From Didymodactylos carnosus (taxonomy: Eukaryota > Rotifera > Eurotatoria > Philodinida > Philodinidae): a stretch of DNA of 25,361 bases. The position numbers and the translations under genes were made by a program. The notes under the pieces are model-generated. The model saw only the letters and a list, made by a program, of their open reading frames with translations, did no database searches and was not told where the DNA came from. The stretch covers positions 1-25,361 of the forward strand of contig CAJNOQ010002255.1 in the NCBI GenBank assembly GCA_905250885.1, read 5' to 3'. Within the stretch, counting starts at the first letter, position 1. Each line of letters opens with the position of its first letter. This document shows positions 10,425-21,342 of this stretch, piece after piece.

Positions 10425-10640
10425 AAATGTGATTTGTTTACAGAATCAAAAATAGAAAGATTTGCCATACATCACACCAAAATAGTCATCATAATAGCAA
10501 GTTCTGGAAGAATACGTAAGCATAAATTCGACGCTAGATCTCAGGAAATGCTCAACTAAAAATACATCCCAAGGCTCCCAGCGTTCGCTAACAGACAAGA
10601 CTAATATCTTCGTGATAATCCGCTCCAAAGAGTCACTAAT
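10425..10640 (-). pseudogene. second, shorter relic of the same LINE family
   Basis: The minus-strand translation gives DISLVC*RTLGALG then RRIYAYVFFQNLL, which aligns with DIALACRHKLGAL and RRRIYLVFFLNLV of the copy at 8726-9760. At the DNA level GTTTACAGAATCAA and TAAATTCGACGC are shared. Three or more stops fall within 60 codons. Only the segment downstream of the reverse transcriptase core survives. Confidence 0.7.
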
Positions 10641-12357
10641 ACGATGTTTCGTCTTTCGTAAAAAAATTTAGCGGCGTTTGAGAACGTCAAAACTGTTGTA
10701 TTATTTGGTATTCTGTGGTACCGTTGAGATAAATTGTTTCAAAAAAAATGCTGAGGTACATTTTTAAATTTTAAGAAATTTTATGATGTTAGAAGTAGAA
10801 TTTCCCTGATATCAAACATTTTTGCTGAGCAACTTGAATATGTTAGTTTTTTAGTATCTACCGATATATAAAATTACAAGCTCACGTTCTGAAAACTACA
10901 CAGTATTTTATAGCGAAAGATGCGTTTGTCTTTTATATGAAAAAGGAGAATATTTTCAGGGGTATAAAATACCAAGGGGGGCCGTTTGCCTCAAACCTCT
11001 AGGAGGATGGAAACCCCTGGTTGTATTACAATCTTCTTCTCTGATGTTTCATTGATATCGCGCTATAGGCGTGCCTTGATAACGGATGAATTAGCCGTAT
11101 GTTTAACTTGCATATCTAGCGTACTATGATCAGTATCGTAGCTGCTCAGATAACTGAGAAGCACAGTGAACCTGTGCAAGGACCTTTTTTCTTGTTGAAA
11201 AAGGAAAAAACTGTTCCTCTAGGAATAAACAAAAACCTTAGAAAACAGGGAGAATAATCTCAATCTACGTTTATATTACACTACAAAAGTTAACACAGTG
11301 TGAAGAAAGATGATTGGTAGAAAAGTTAACTCGGAGTTCACTCATGTTTTTAATATCATTTTACTTCAACCCTTCCAATCATGAACGAGGTCAGTGACCA
11401 ATAATAAGGTTCCATTAGACAACGAAGGTGGCTCCAATTCACTGGCAAAGAAACAGACATCGGATTCTCTACTAAGTTCTCTGCATGAGCTTAGAAAGGC
11501 AACTGTAGAACGCAAATTCAAGGTATAAGACTGTAGCAGCCACAACTTTCGGTAGTATTGAAATCGGCAAGCGACACAATTAAGGTGGAAATGTCTAAAT
11601 CTTAGTGGTCTATTAAAAATTTGTAATGTAAACGCTCTCAAAGTTTACGTTTATTTTTAAATATGTGAACGTAGCCCATGTTCCCTCGATTACATCTCAG
11701 ATTCATTTTTGACAGTATAGTAGTACGTCCATCCATGCAGTAAGCAATTTCCCACCATCAATTACGCTAGAACTGATCCTTAGCCTTTAACCAAAAAAAA
11801 AAACTGTATTAAATTTTCATTCTATCAATCACTGAGTAAAGAATATTAAATGAAAACCTAATTTATACTTTACTTACTTCTCCTGTAGTGCATAACTATA
11901 CTTATCAAACTTTATGGAGGGATTAGTCTATTTATGACTAGTCAGCGTTTGATCCGAGTGTATTTTCGTTTCTCAAGAAAAAGGATCCTCCCAAATCTTT
12001 TTTTCTACATCGTCAACGATTTGGCTGAAACTTGTAAAGATCAAAGCTTATGAAGAGCCTGATCCATGGTACAAATTTCAGCTCAAAATGTTGAACGGTT
12101 CTAAACTTAAGAAAGAAGAAGGAATAGCAGTAAATTTTAAACGTGAAAGAGGAGAGTTATCGAAAAAATATTTATTATAATATCGAACTTTCGATGTTTA
12201 AACTAACATCATCTTCAGAATCCCTGAAATTCAACTGAACTTTACTATCGCTTAGACTACGCTTCCTGTTAGTGTTTGTGGCATTAAGTCTTCTCAGAAT
12301 CAAAATATTTGCGTCATATTAAGGAAAAAAATTCAGATAGACTGTTTAAGTGAAAGT
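10641..12357. other. intergenic stretch, nothing recognised
   Basis: AT-rich sequence without a convincing gene. The longest open frame (11366-11641, minus, 91 codons) shows no domain, no conserved motif and no splice partners that I can see. The interval 9761-10147 to the left is likewise featureless. Confidence 0.5.
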
Positions 12358-12407
12358 CTGATATCTTTTCATTTCTGTCTGATATCTTTTCACTCTGATA
12401 TCTTTTC
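12358..12407. repeat. three copies of CTGATATCTTTTC
   Basis: Exact 13-base copies start at 12358, 12379 and 12395. They lie about 430 to 480 bases upstream of the start codon of the His-rich gene. They could be regulatory or simple slippage; the sequence does not decide. Confidence 0.7.
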
Positions 12408-12735
12408 CAACATGGCATCACTTGATGACGCATGAGTAAGAGTGCCACCTATTCTTTCAAAGAGCAGAGTAGTTCGAACAGTACAATACGAGGTTCTTTT
12501 TCTCTATATTCACGCACTACACTACATTAGATTAGCACTATTTATCTACAACATCAATAACTAATCTGACAGATGACTTTTGTCTTTATACACGAACCTA
12601 ATTAGATAATTTCAACTTTAAAGATCAGCAGAGATACTATCAAAGGAAGTAACAGATAAAGAGCAGAAAATCGGAAGAACACTATCCACCAATGAATGAG
12701 GGCAGCCGGCAATTTTACTCTGTTTCCAATACATG

Positions 12736-12744
12736 TATATAAAG
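12736..12744 (+). promoter_or_regulatory. TATA box of the His-rich protein gene
   Basis: TATATAAAG lies 98 bases upstream of the start codon at 12834. Transcription would begin near 12765. A CRE-like word TGACGCAT lies at 12426-12433 further upstream. Confidence 0.5.
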
Positions 12745-12804
12745 TTTGTTTCTCTATATGTTTTGATTTATACTTATTGTAAATAAATAAAGTTTATGCA
12801 AAGT

Positions 12805-12816
12805 TTTTGATTTTAG
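12805..12816 (+). promoter_or_regulatory. splice-acceptor-like site 17 bases upstream of the His-rich start codon
   Basis: TTTTTGATTTTAG ends at 12816, leaving a 17-base leader before the start at 12834. A GTAAAT donor-like word near 12779 would give a 5' UTR intron of only about 38 bases, shorter than other introns here, so trans-splicing is an equal alternative. Confidence 0.4.
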
Positions 12817-12833
12817 AACTTGAAAACACAAAG

Positions 12834-13398
12834 ATGTCTAGCGATAACCAAAATGCTGATTTAAATTCAGATGGTAAAATTTTGTTTGAATTTTTATGCT
12901 TTAGCTAGTTAAATAGACGTCAGAGCACTTTTATGAAATGTTTTCTATCAATGTCCAGTGTTGAATGCATCCTAAGTAAGATTAGGAACTTAAGTGTTTT
13001 AGATACTACATTGTAGTACATTCTGCCTGCGATACGAGGTATCTTACTTTGGTCTACGAACCGACAGACTCAACTTATCTTTCTTTCTGCTGCAAGAAAT
13101 CCGTTTCAAAGTTCAAAATAATGTAGTATTTTTGCAGCTCTTTGTTGTTGTTATTGTTGTCGCTATTGTTTTTTCAGGTAAACCATATCACACGCATGGA
13201 GATCATAAAGAGAAAGATGATAAATGTTCAACTGGTAAATGTGAGCATAGTCACGACGAAAAAGATCACGTTCCTCATCATGGTCATGATAATCAGTACC
13301 ATAAAGATTTAAAAGGCTCGATTGGTAGTGGTTCGGCAACACATAGTGGCGATCATAAAAAGGAATCTTGTCAAGATAGTAAATGTGACAAGCATTAG
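12834..13398 (+). CDS. small His/Lys/Asp/Cys-rich protein of unknown function, two exons, 86 residues
   Basis: Exon 1 is 12834-12873 (MSSDNQNADLNSD, then a split Gly codon) and exon 2 is 13178-13398. The 304-base intron has a GTAAAA donor and a TTTTTTCAG acceptor, and the phase fits. The protein is very hydrophilic, with 13 His and 4 Cys. The Cys form two CX4C pairs in a repeated motif (DKCSTGKCEHSH and ESCQDSKCDKH) around a His-rich middle (HVPHHGHDNQYH). This suggests metal binding, but no family is recognised. There is no signal peptide if exon 1 is used. A hydrophobic run just before exon 2 (13141-13176) is intron sequence that lacks an ATG. A TATA box and an acceptor-like site upstream support a real promoter. 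It lies tail-to-tail with the STRIP gene. Confidence 0.7.
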
Positions 13399-13761
13399 CG
13401 ATTGACAAGAACAAACACAAAAGTTTTAAAATTAGTCATTCGACTGTTTAGAGTGTTATGTTTAATATCGCATTTTTTTGTAGAATGAAATTGTTTTCAT
13501 ACTAGAAATCGTGTTTAGTTTCTTCATTTAATATAAAGAAAAAAAGTATGGTGTAGCGTGAGTGTATAAATGCATGCTCAAAGCAATTATAGCTAGATTC
13601 AGCTACCTGACATCTTTGTTGATCATGAACAACAGTGACTTAAACCAATGATCCAAAATAGTGAATTATTCAACTTTCATCATTTTTCCAGTTATTTACG
13701 ACTGCTCATTGTTCATACATGTGAAAAAAAACATTTTTTAAGAGAAAATAATCACTGCCTC
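13399..13761. other. 3' intergenic gap between convergent genes
   Basis: This holds the 3' ends of the His-rich gene (plus) and STRIP (minus). No canonical AATAAA was found close to either stop; AATATAAAG near 13532 is a possible variant signal for the plus-strand gene. Nothing else was recognised. Confidence 0.4.
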
Positions 13762-16700
13762 TTAATAAATGACCATTGTTTTTGGTCTCATTAATAAATC
13801 CCATTTTATGTCCTGTGTATAGACTTCTTGCTCTAGCCATTGTTCATAATTACGTTTAAACGTTTCGGGTAAATCATTATCGTCTAAATTTAGTGATGAT
13901 AATGCCGTTAACAGATCGTGATTGTTGTTGTTTGAATAAAAATAGTCAAAATCATACATTTGAGCATGGTGATAATCATTTGGTGGTTGATGGACACTAG
14001 CATTTTGTGTGCTGGAGTTTTGTAATTTATTTTCATTAGGATTAGACGATGAACGATAACGACGATGATTAAATAAATCAATTTTATTACGTAATGCACG
14101 TTCTTCGGTTTGAAAATCCCATGATTGTGTTTCTTGTTCTAAAAAACCAAAATAAACATTGTTTCTGAATTTGTACTTTAAGCAAGTGTTGTATTTGGCG
14201 ACATGTGACATGTAAAGCAGTGTGTAGAACTAAAATCGTTACATACCATTTCCATATGCCCAGTCATCATTCAGTCTATGTCTGACACGTTGATAAATTG
14301 CTGATATAGCCATCATATTTGACTTTCGCCATTGTCTTCCTAAATAACGTGTTTGTAACTTTAATAATTTTAATGCGTATAATTGCATCATAGCTTGTTT
14401 AACACGTAATGTTTTGCGTAGAATTGGTGCTGACTTGACAGCAACTAACACCTAGCGAAGACAAACACTATTAACTGCAAAATACTGAAGTGTAAAATGT
14501 GTGATAGAAAAAGTAGAAGGAACAAAAAAATCAAAAAGAAAAAACGTATATAAAATTCACACTGAAGAGGAAAAATGTTTTTGATTAGGAAAGGAGCAGA
14601 ATGCGTGCATCAAGTCTTGAATTTTATGATATAACTTATGTGACATGCAAGAGACAACAGCAATAGTTCTGACTAAATTTTTCATCACAAGTAATCATAA
14701 ACAGAAAATTAAAAATATACTAGAGGTTTTGACTTTCTATTCCAGTTGGTGTTAACGCTAACCATAGTTCGCTCACTCACTTACCATAGTTCTTGCATGT
14801 TTTCCTTTTGTTAATTTATTTAATATTCTTAACAAATTTATGGATGAAAACATATTTCGCCAACAATAATTTTCATTATCTGACACATCCTTGAAAGTAA
14901 GAAACAATATAAAAAATTTTGGATCGTCCTCGAAAACAAAGACTTACGAATGCTTCTGCCGTAAGTTCCGGCTGGTGACCAATAACACAATTCGGAAAAT
15001 CTAATATTGGTATACTAGAAAACATTGATACAAATCAAACATCAGAAGACAACTCAACGAAACCAACATCTTCAAATAACTAACAGTTTTAAATTTTGAT
15101 CACTAAAACGTTAAGCTTTTACGATATCTGCCAAGTTCTATATCTTGAAAAACTGTTATTTGTGTCGAAAGTGTTAAGCTATTAAGGTCCCTATACCGTT
15201 CAATTCGAGTTAACGAGATTTAGAAATTAAAAAATCTAGATTTTAGGACGTTATCCAGTATTTTCTTTTTTTGATAACTCAAATAATAAAACGGAAAGAC
15301 AAGATAAAATAAACACAAAAAATTTATAGCTGGGGAATGTTCTTAGTATTTATGGTAAAACTTTGAAGCTGGGCGAATGAGGTTATTGAGGGCATTTAAT
15401 GGAACGGTACGAAAAATCGTATGAATGGTATGAAGAAAACTCGGAGACCTTAATAGCTTGAGATTTTTGATACAGGTGAAAAGATGTTCAATTGAATTTT
15501 CAATTAGCTCTGAAAAGGAGGAGGATTAGACATTTTTAATTTATGTTTGACAATATTTCTATGGAAAGTCCCAAAAGGGAGGAGGGACGTTCTTAGATTG
15601 CGGAGCTTAGTGAAAGAACAGGTTGTTACTTACGTATTTTTTGCCTGTATATGTGATAAGATGTTATGGTTAAAAAATTTCAATATGACCGTAATACAGT
15701 TTGAAAATACAAGATTTTGACAAATATATTCAAACTAAAAGTAAAATATAGGCAAAACAGATCACAACGAATATATTCTCGTCTAAAATTCATACCTGAT
15801 AGATATGATTAACTTTAAAATGTTTTAATAATAGTAATAGAATAGCAGAGACAGCTTTAACGATCATTTCCTAAAACAATAAAGAATTTTTCAAATTCTT
15901 AACGTTCACATCTAACATATATGTTTCCCGTTGCATTCTCTTGGTCGGTGTACCACAAAGGGAGCCAAATTACATTAATAAGAATACAATGACAATCCTT
16001 TAAGATGTCACCATGTCTTCTGCTAGAGTTTTTCTGGCTCATTCAAAGAACTATAGAAGGAAAACTTGATTATCACTGTCAGCAGAACTGTCTTACTTTA
16101 TGTCTATTAATATCAAAAGCAAGTTTCATCGTTTGCACCATTGTTATAGGCATTTCTTCTGGTATAACATCACATAGAATATTGATTGATTCTGCCTTTG
16201 GTTTAGCTGTTGGAGTTGAAGTAAGTAATAGTTTTAACATAGCAATCTGAAGAAAAAAACAAATACAAAGTCATGCTTCAATTTATAATCATTGAAACCT
16301 ACTAAAAACTGTGGAATTTGCGGTAATGTAGCATGATATAAACGTTCAGCAGGGATATCTGGTACAACTGTCTCCTTCTGAAATAGAACATAATTGTAAA
16401 TGAAGAAAAGACACCCCTTATGTTGTTTACCTTCGATAATGGATATTTTGTTATTTCATCTTCATTCTGCATTTGAGTTTCGGATAAAGATATGTACAAA
16501 TGCTAAAGAAAATTGTGAGAAATCCATATAACTAAGTATGAAGTAGAAAGTCAGTCTGGCTGCATCATACTTGTTTGAGAATCTTTACGCTCTCATGGAT
16601 CGGATTTGGTAATCCAATCAATGTATCTAAATCATCTTTGATCGAGAAGCCAACAAATTTTTTTCGTGTATGATCCAAAAATGTTTCCAAATCTTTTTGC

Positions 16701-18619
16701 CTAAATGTGAGTAAAATAGTATAGAAAAACTCTATAGATGCCTGTCTCATTAATCTTACCGCACTTTGGGTAACCAAGGAAGTTCTTTGTTGAATAATGT
16801 TGCTGGATCTGGTAAAGTGGGTGATGTTGAGGTTGGATCGACTACAGAATCTGTTGAGATAGCTGGTGTTGAAGGAGGAACGAGCGACATGGTACCATCA
16901 TCATCACTAGCAGAAGAATTTGTAAGAGTTGATAATGTGGATGATGATGAATTTGAATTCGATGAATCTTCAGCATCGGCATCCAAAGCGCTTTGTTTTG
17001 TGAAACTCTATAAATGAAAGACGTATAAGCGCAAATCAAGCAAGTTTTAAAAGTATTACCTGTCGTTTTGCTCGTCTACTGCTACTACCACCACTTTCAT
17101 TTTGTTGCATATCTAAACCTTCTGCACCAGCTAGCGGTGGTGAAATTGGTTGCATTTTTTGAATGACTTTTGATGGATTTTCTACAATCGTTGACAAATT
17201 ATGCTTTTGACGAATGATATTTTTTTGTTCAAATGCATCCTCAATGCCGCCTAGCGTAAACTACAAACAAAAAATGTTATTTATAGACTTTCTCTCTAAG
17301 AGAGAATTACATACAAGAATTAATTTCCATAATAATAGCAACAATTTTCGTATAGGCAAAGGTGGCGATGGTGGAGCGTTACAAAAAACACAAATTGAAT
17401 TAAATAGTGTACTGGCAAACAATTCATCATTATCATTCCTGTGAGCTAGATAGAAAAAAGACAATCAAACAAATAGTAGCTCAGAGTACAATCATCTATT
17501 ACGTACATAGATCATGTTTAAGTAATTTTTTAAAATGTAACCAATTTTCTCCGGTGTCAGTTAGTTTTCTTGCAAATTCAATTACTGTATATAGTACACA
17601 TATAATAACTCTTTAAAAAAGTACAAGACATTTTATAAATTATAATACAAATATTTTATTCCTACCTTATATCTTGATTATCACTTAAATTCTTATTCAT
17701 CATTTTCAGGCTATTATCGTGACATAGTCTATAACATAAACATTATCAGTTACCTTAGAAAACTACAAACATTGCCTATCTATGTAGATAAGACTAACAT
17801 TTCTAGACGAAATTTGTTCTGACTCAGTAACTATTAGCCAAAAAGAATCTAAAGATATCGTTTACAAATTAACATATTTTTCTAATTACCGTTCTAATTC
17901 CATATTGAATAGATCGATAAATGTTTGAATTCCATCACATGAATAAAAAATAAGTATGTTTTCTTTAACATTTGTAAAGTATTCATCAACATCTGAACAC
18001 TGATAAAATACACCTGCAATGGGAAAAAAAATCAATGAATGACACACGAAGATATCAAGATAGAGGTGCTTGATCTAACCTTGCATCAGATATAAAATCG
18101 CTCTCAGTGCTGAACATCGTCTAGTTCTGTCAACAAATTCACATTGTTCTAATAAATAGACCATAAAATCCGTCTTTTCTAGAGGTGATAAATCTTTCCA
18201 TTGATCAGTACCATGGTCTAAAATACAGAAAGAAGTAGAGAAAGAATGAGAAAACAACCACAGCATCCTACGTTTGGCTCGAAATAATGTATCATATGCA
18301 TTCGCATTCCAGACAAATTCCGGTTCTTCCGAATAAGCATAAAGTTCTTTAAAAAGAAATAGAGAAAAAACATGATTTTTGGTGAAAGATATAACTATAC
18401 ACTACCTACCGGCTATTTCAGTTTGAAGTATATCTGAATCATCATAGATAAAATTAAACTCTGGTACATCAAGCAAATTCTATAAAAAAGAACAGCATTA
18501 CTATTATCAGTGAAAAATATCGACAGTGGTCGACATACTTCATGATTAATGGATGGATTTCTTAGAATAACATCACGCGGCTTTGCTATAACTCGACGAA
18601 CAATTCCATTTGGATCCAT
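13762..18619 (-). CDS. STRIP1: striatin-interacting protein (STRIP / Far11 / FAM40 family), 20 exons, about 863 residues
   Basis: Core scaffold of the STRIPAK complex, which joins PP2A, striatin and GCK kinases and affects Hippo signalling, cell shape and the cytoskeleton. Exons, from the start: 18619-18539, 18479-18410, 18346-18272, 18217-18080, 18013-17890, 17728-17666, 17610-17507, 17445-17315, 17260-17060, 17007-16760, 16700-16571, 16502-16431, 16377-16303, 16246-16097, 15870-15796, 15734-15634, 15014-14948, 14889-14785, 14451-14247 and 14138-13762. Phases agree throughout. The N1221-type half includes YAYSEEPEF, LRAILYLMQG and LLLLLWKLIL. A Ser-rich linker leads to LPWLPKVR, then GLPNPIHESVKILKQ. 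The DUF3402-type half includes ESINILCDVIPEEMP, LLLLLKHFKVNHIYQ, VILKFFNHNILSHI, YLGRQWRKSNM and VRHRLNDDWAYGN, ending WLEQEVYTQDIKWD. Length is close to human STRIP1 (about 840). Invertebrates usually have one STRIP gene, so STRIP1 versus STRIP2 is not meaningful here. Confidence 0.95.
14452..14784 (-). other. STRIP intron 18, long, nothing recognised
   Basis: This 333-base intron lies between exons 18 and 19. No repeat or ORF was seen in it. Confidence 0.6.
15176..15459. mobile_element. possible non-autonomous transposon in STRIP intron 16
   Basis: AAGCTATTAAGGTC at 15176-15189 is the exact reverse complement of 15446-15459. A second inverted pair, TACCGTTCAATT (15194) and AATGGAACGGTA (15398), lies inside. 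The interval sits in a 619-base intron (15015-15633), ten times the usual size. TTAA flanks a GGTCYC end on each side, reminiscent of TTAA-targeting elements, but the symmetry extends beyond TTAA, so the type is unsettled. Confidence 0.5.
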
Positions 18620-20856
18620 TATTTTCTAATTTTCTCAAATTTCAACGTAACATATTTGTATTCCTATCTATCTTTCATACACATCTTAAACATAAAAAGA
18701 GCCAATAATTGATCTTTAGAAGAATATTATGAATCTAATAATGTCGAACGATACGATCATGTTGTCTGAAGCAAGAGTTCGAAGACATCTCTCTCTAATT
18801 AAGTCCTGTGTGAAGTTGAATTGAAACAAATAGTACAAACACAAGTAGATAAAATAAAAATCTAAGAACTGATTTCGCACACTTATCAAAGTGATATTTG
18901 TCAGTTATAATTGTATGCGAAAACTTCATGATGTGTTGTTCTCTCTTCAATCAATGAATAAATTTTATTAAATTTCCAAGAATGTCATACTGACCTAACT
19001 TCCAGCAAACAAAGTGTTCATCACGTCCACGTTTTACCTACTGTATTAAACCAGCTAAGATTAGTTGTTTAGTAATCCAATCACTATTTTTCTTTATTTC
19101 GAAGTTTATGGAAAATAAGTTATCTTGTACGCATTGATACGTACGCATTTGTGTACAATGTAGATAACAATCGAAAAAGAACATGCATAGAGCTCCCTTG
19201 CCTCTTGATAATAAAGAGAATGGGAAAATCTTAAATCTGATATTATGTTAAAATTTGATGAGGTTTGCCAAATCCATCATCTTTGTGCTTCACATTGAAC
19301 TCATGTTTGCATGTATTTATCTTTAGACAATCTATGTTATTTTTGTGGACTTTTTGCGGTGATACTATTATTTGATAAATCTACCGTCATAAATTATTTC
19401 TTGTTGTTAACCAGTATCGTTCAGTTGCTCGTTCAATGTGAACGTTAAACGCAATTTTTATCCCTGAAAACATTCTAATAAAATCGCATTTGTTAAAATA
19501 ATATCAGACAACATAATGCAGATACTACCAGAGTCCTGCAATGATAAATCTTTAGAAATCTCTGATGGAGTGATAGATTAGTAGATACTACCTGATTATT
19601 TTACCTATTTGCTGGTGACCCTATTAAAAGATAAAATATATGCACCTGGAAAAAAAGTCGTAACTTTTATGGTGCTCAGAGCTATTGTCGAATTTATCGC
19701 CAGTTTAGTTGACAATGTTTCTCTCTTCTGCTTTATTTGTAACTAATCTTGTTTATTCAATGATTCGTTACGAATTTCAAATATAATAATACAGACGACC
19801 TATTCGATGTATTCCAGATGTGGAAGTGTTCGGATTATTGTAGATAATTGGTTGAGAAGTAAATCGATTCATAATGAAATAAGAGGGCAAATAATCTATA
19901 AAGATGACTTTGATTATTCAAAATCCTCTCCTTGATTTCTACGACCATTCATCTGATCCAAAATTAGTTCAGCTAAAATTCTATGGAATGATAAAATAAA
20001 CAACAAAATGTTCAACCATGGAATATAATTAATATTGATCTCTTATTCTTCATGTTGTATAACAATATTGTTCAGGGAGAGCGTTTCACCACTTTGTATT
20101 ATAAGAAAAATAAAATAAAATCTACTTTTAGACACATTATAAACATCCGCAGTGAGCCCAAATGTACGATGAATTATAACAATTAGCAGTAGTGGTCAAA
20201 TACAATCGTCATATAATTCGGAAACGATAGGCAACACATAATGTAGTGAATGATGGAGATACTGAAACAATTTTTCGTGATTATAGTGAAAAATCGGATT
20301 AAGCTACGATCTATTGTTGGTACCACTTGCAAACACGAGTTTATTTAACAAAAAAACAACAACCGTATAATATTGTAGAGATGATCATCTTCTACAATTC
20401 TATGGAAATTTTAAAAATTCGCTTATCCGTCTCTCATACCGTATTGTTCTCTACGACTTAAGCCATACACCAATTCTACCCATTTCTTCTAGAATGCTGT
20501 CAAAATCACAATAGAATTGAGTAACATCTATCAGTTCGTAAAAAGAGTATAAGTACTACCCCTCCGACATAAAAATATTTTCTCTATTTAGAGATTCTGC
20601 TCAATTCTGCTGTTCAGAATTCAAAAGAATTCGGAGACTTGATATATTCCTGATCACATGATAAAAATGACATCGTAATTAAGATAAGAAAAAAATAGTT
20701 ATAAGAAATATTTGTAGAGAACGTTATTTAGAATTAAAATGTATTGTTGAAAAAAATTTATTTTCCTTATTGTTATTTTCTTTTGAATAAATTTGAATTG
20801 AAACCGTTTGAGAAGTAAACCTTTAGTGTAAATAGAATATAAATTGTACACATATC
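18620..20856. other. 2.2 kb gap between divergent STRIP and TMEM203-like genes
   Basis: AT-rich sequence with no open frame of 60 codons or more on either strand that looks coding, no tRNA-like T-loop and no strong repeat. It must hold the promoters of both flanking genes. On the minus strand a weak acceptor-like AGAAAATTAG ends five bases before the STRIP start. Much of it could be decayed mobile DNA that I cannot recognise. Confidence 0.5.
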
Positions 20857-20867
20857 ATTTGTTTTAG
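20857..20867 (+). promoter_or_regulatory. splice-acceptor-like site 9 bases upstream of the TMEM203-like start
   Basis: CATTTGTTTTAG ends at 20867; the start codon is at 20877. If this is a trans-splice or 5' UTR acceptor, the leader after the junction is only nine bases and contains an out-of-frame ATG at 20870. Confidence 0.45.
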
Positions 20868-20876
20868 ATATGATTT

Positions 20877-21302
20877 ATGATATCAATAAAGGAATTTTAT
20901 TTTTGGCTATCGCTTCGTCCAATTGAACTCCTATTTTCCCTTATTAGCTGGTTACTATTTACAGTTTTAGTCGTATTAAAAATCGATTTTAATTTCAACT
21001 TATCAATATTTCATTTATTTCTACCATTATTTATTTGTGATTTTGTTCATGCCTATTTTGTATTAATATTACTTTTACGTTGTTTCTACGAGCCATCAAA
21101 TTTTAACTGTCGCCTGTTTTTATTTAAAATAGTTAGTCATTTACCATTAGTGATATGTGCATATTTATTTCATTATTTTCTCTATAGAATGTTGACAAAT
21201 ACATCACAATATACACTGTTTCATGTAACTTTACCACTCTACTTTCTGAGTGGTTGGTGTTTCTTAAAGATATTTTTTTGTAAACCAAATACAATGGTAT
21301 AA
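20877..21302 (+). CDS. TMEM203: TMEM203-like four-pass membrane protein, 141 residues, single exon
   Basis: The protein is strongly hydrophobic, with about four membrane segments (near residues 18-36, 43-66, 82-103 and 114-132). The N-terminal pattern MISIKEFYFWLSL, then IELLFSLISWLLFTVLVVLK, then FLPLFICDFVHAYFV parallels vertebrate TMEM203 (MLFSLREL..W, then a membrane segment, then a VFVPFF..D segment) in order, spacing and length (human about 136 residues). TMEM203 is an ER protein that influences calcium stores and STING-linked signalling in mammals. The identity is remembered alignment at modest similarity, not a search result. A nearby upstream ATG (20870) is out of frame. No intron interrupts the frame, unlike the other genes here. 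Confidence 0.62.
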   Translation: MISIKEFYFWLSLRPIELLFSLISWLLFTVLVVLKIDFNFNLSIFHLFLPLFICDFVHAYFVLILLLRCFYEPSNFNCRLFLFKIVSHLPLVICAYLFHYFLYRMLTNTSQYTLFHVTLPLYFLSGWCFLKIFFCKPNTMV

Positions 21303-21336
21303 GAACATTAGAAAATTGTACATATTTCTTGTTTAA

Positions 21337-21342
21337 AATAAA
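21337..21342 (+). terminator. poly(A) signal of the TMEM203-like gene
   Basis: AATAAA lies 35 bases after the stop codon, at a plausible distance for a very short 3' UTR. Confidence 0.6.

Noticed and set aside
11366..11641. 91-codon minus-strand ORF
   Set aside because: No recognisable motif, no supporting exon and no codon pattern beyond chance.
13132..13398. 88-residue ORF with a signal-peptide-like start
   Set aside because: Its first codon is TTG, not ATG, and the hydrophobic run lies in a GT-AG intron; the spliced form with MSSDNQ is better supported.
16005..17017. Plus-strand ORFs at 16005-16250 and 16766-17017
   Set aside because: They are antisense shadows of STRIP exons 14 and 10.
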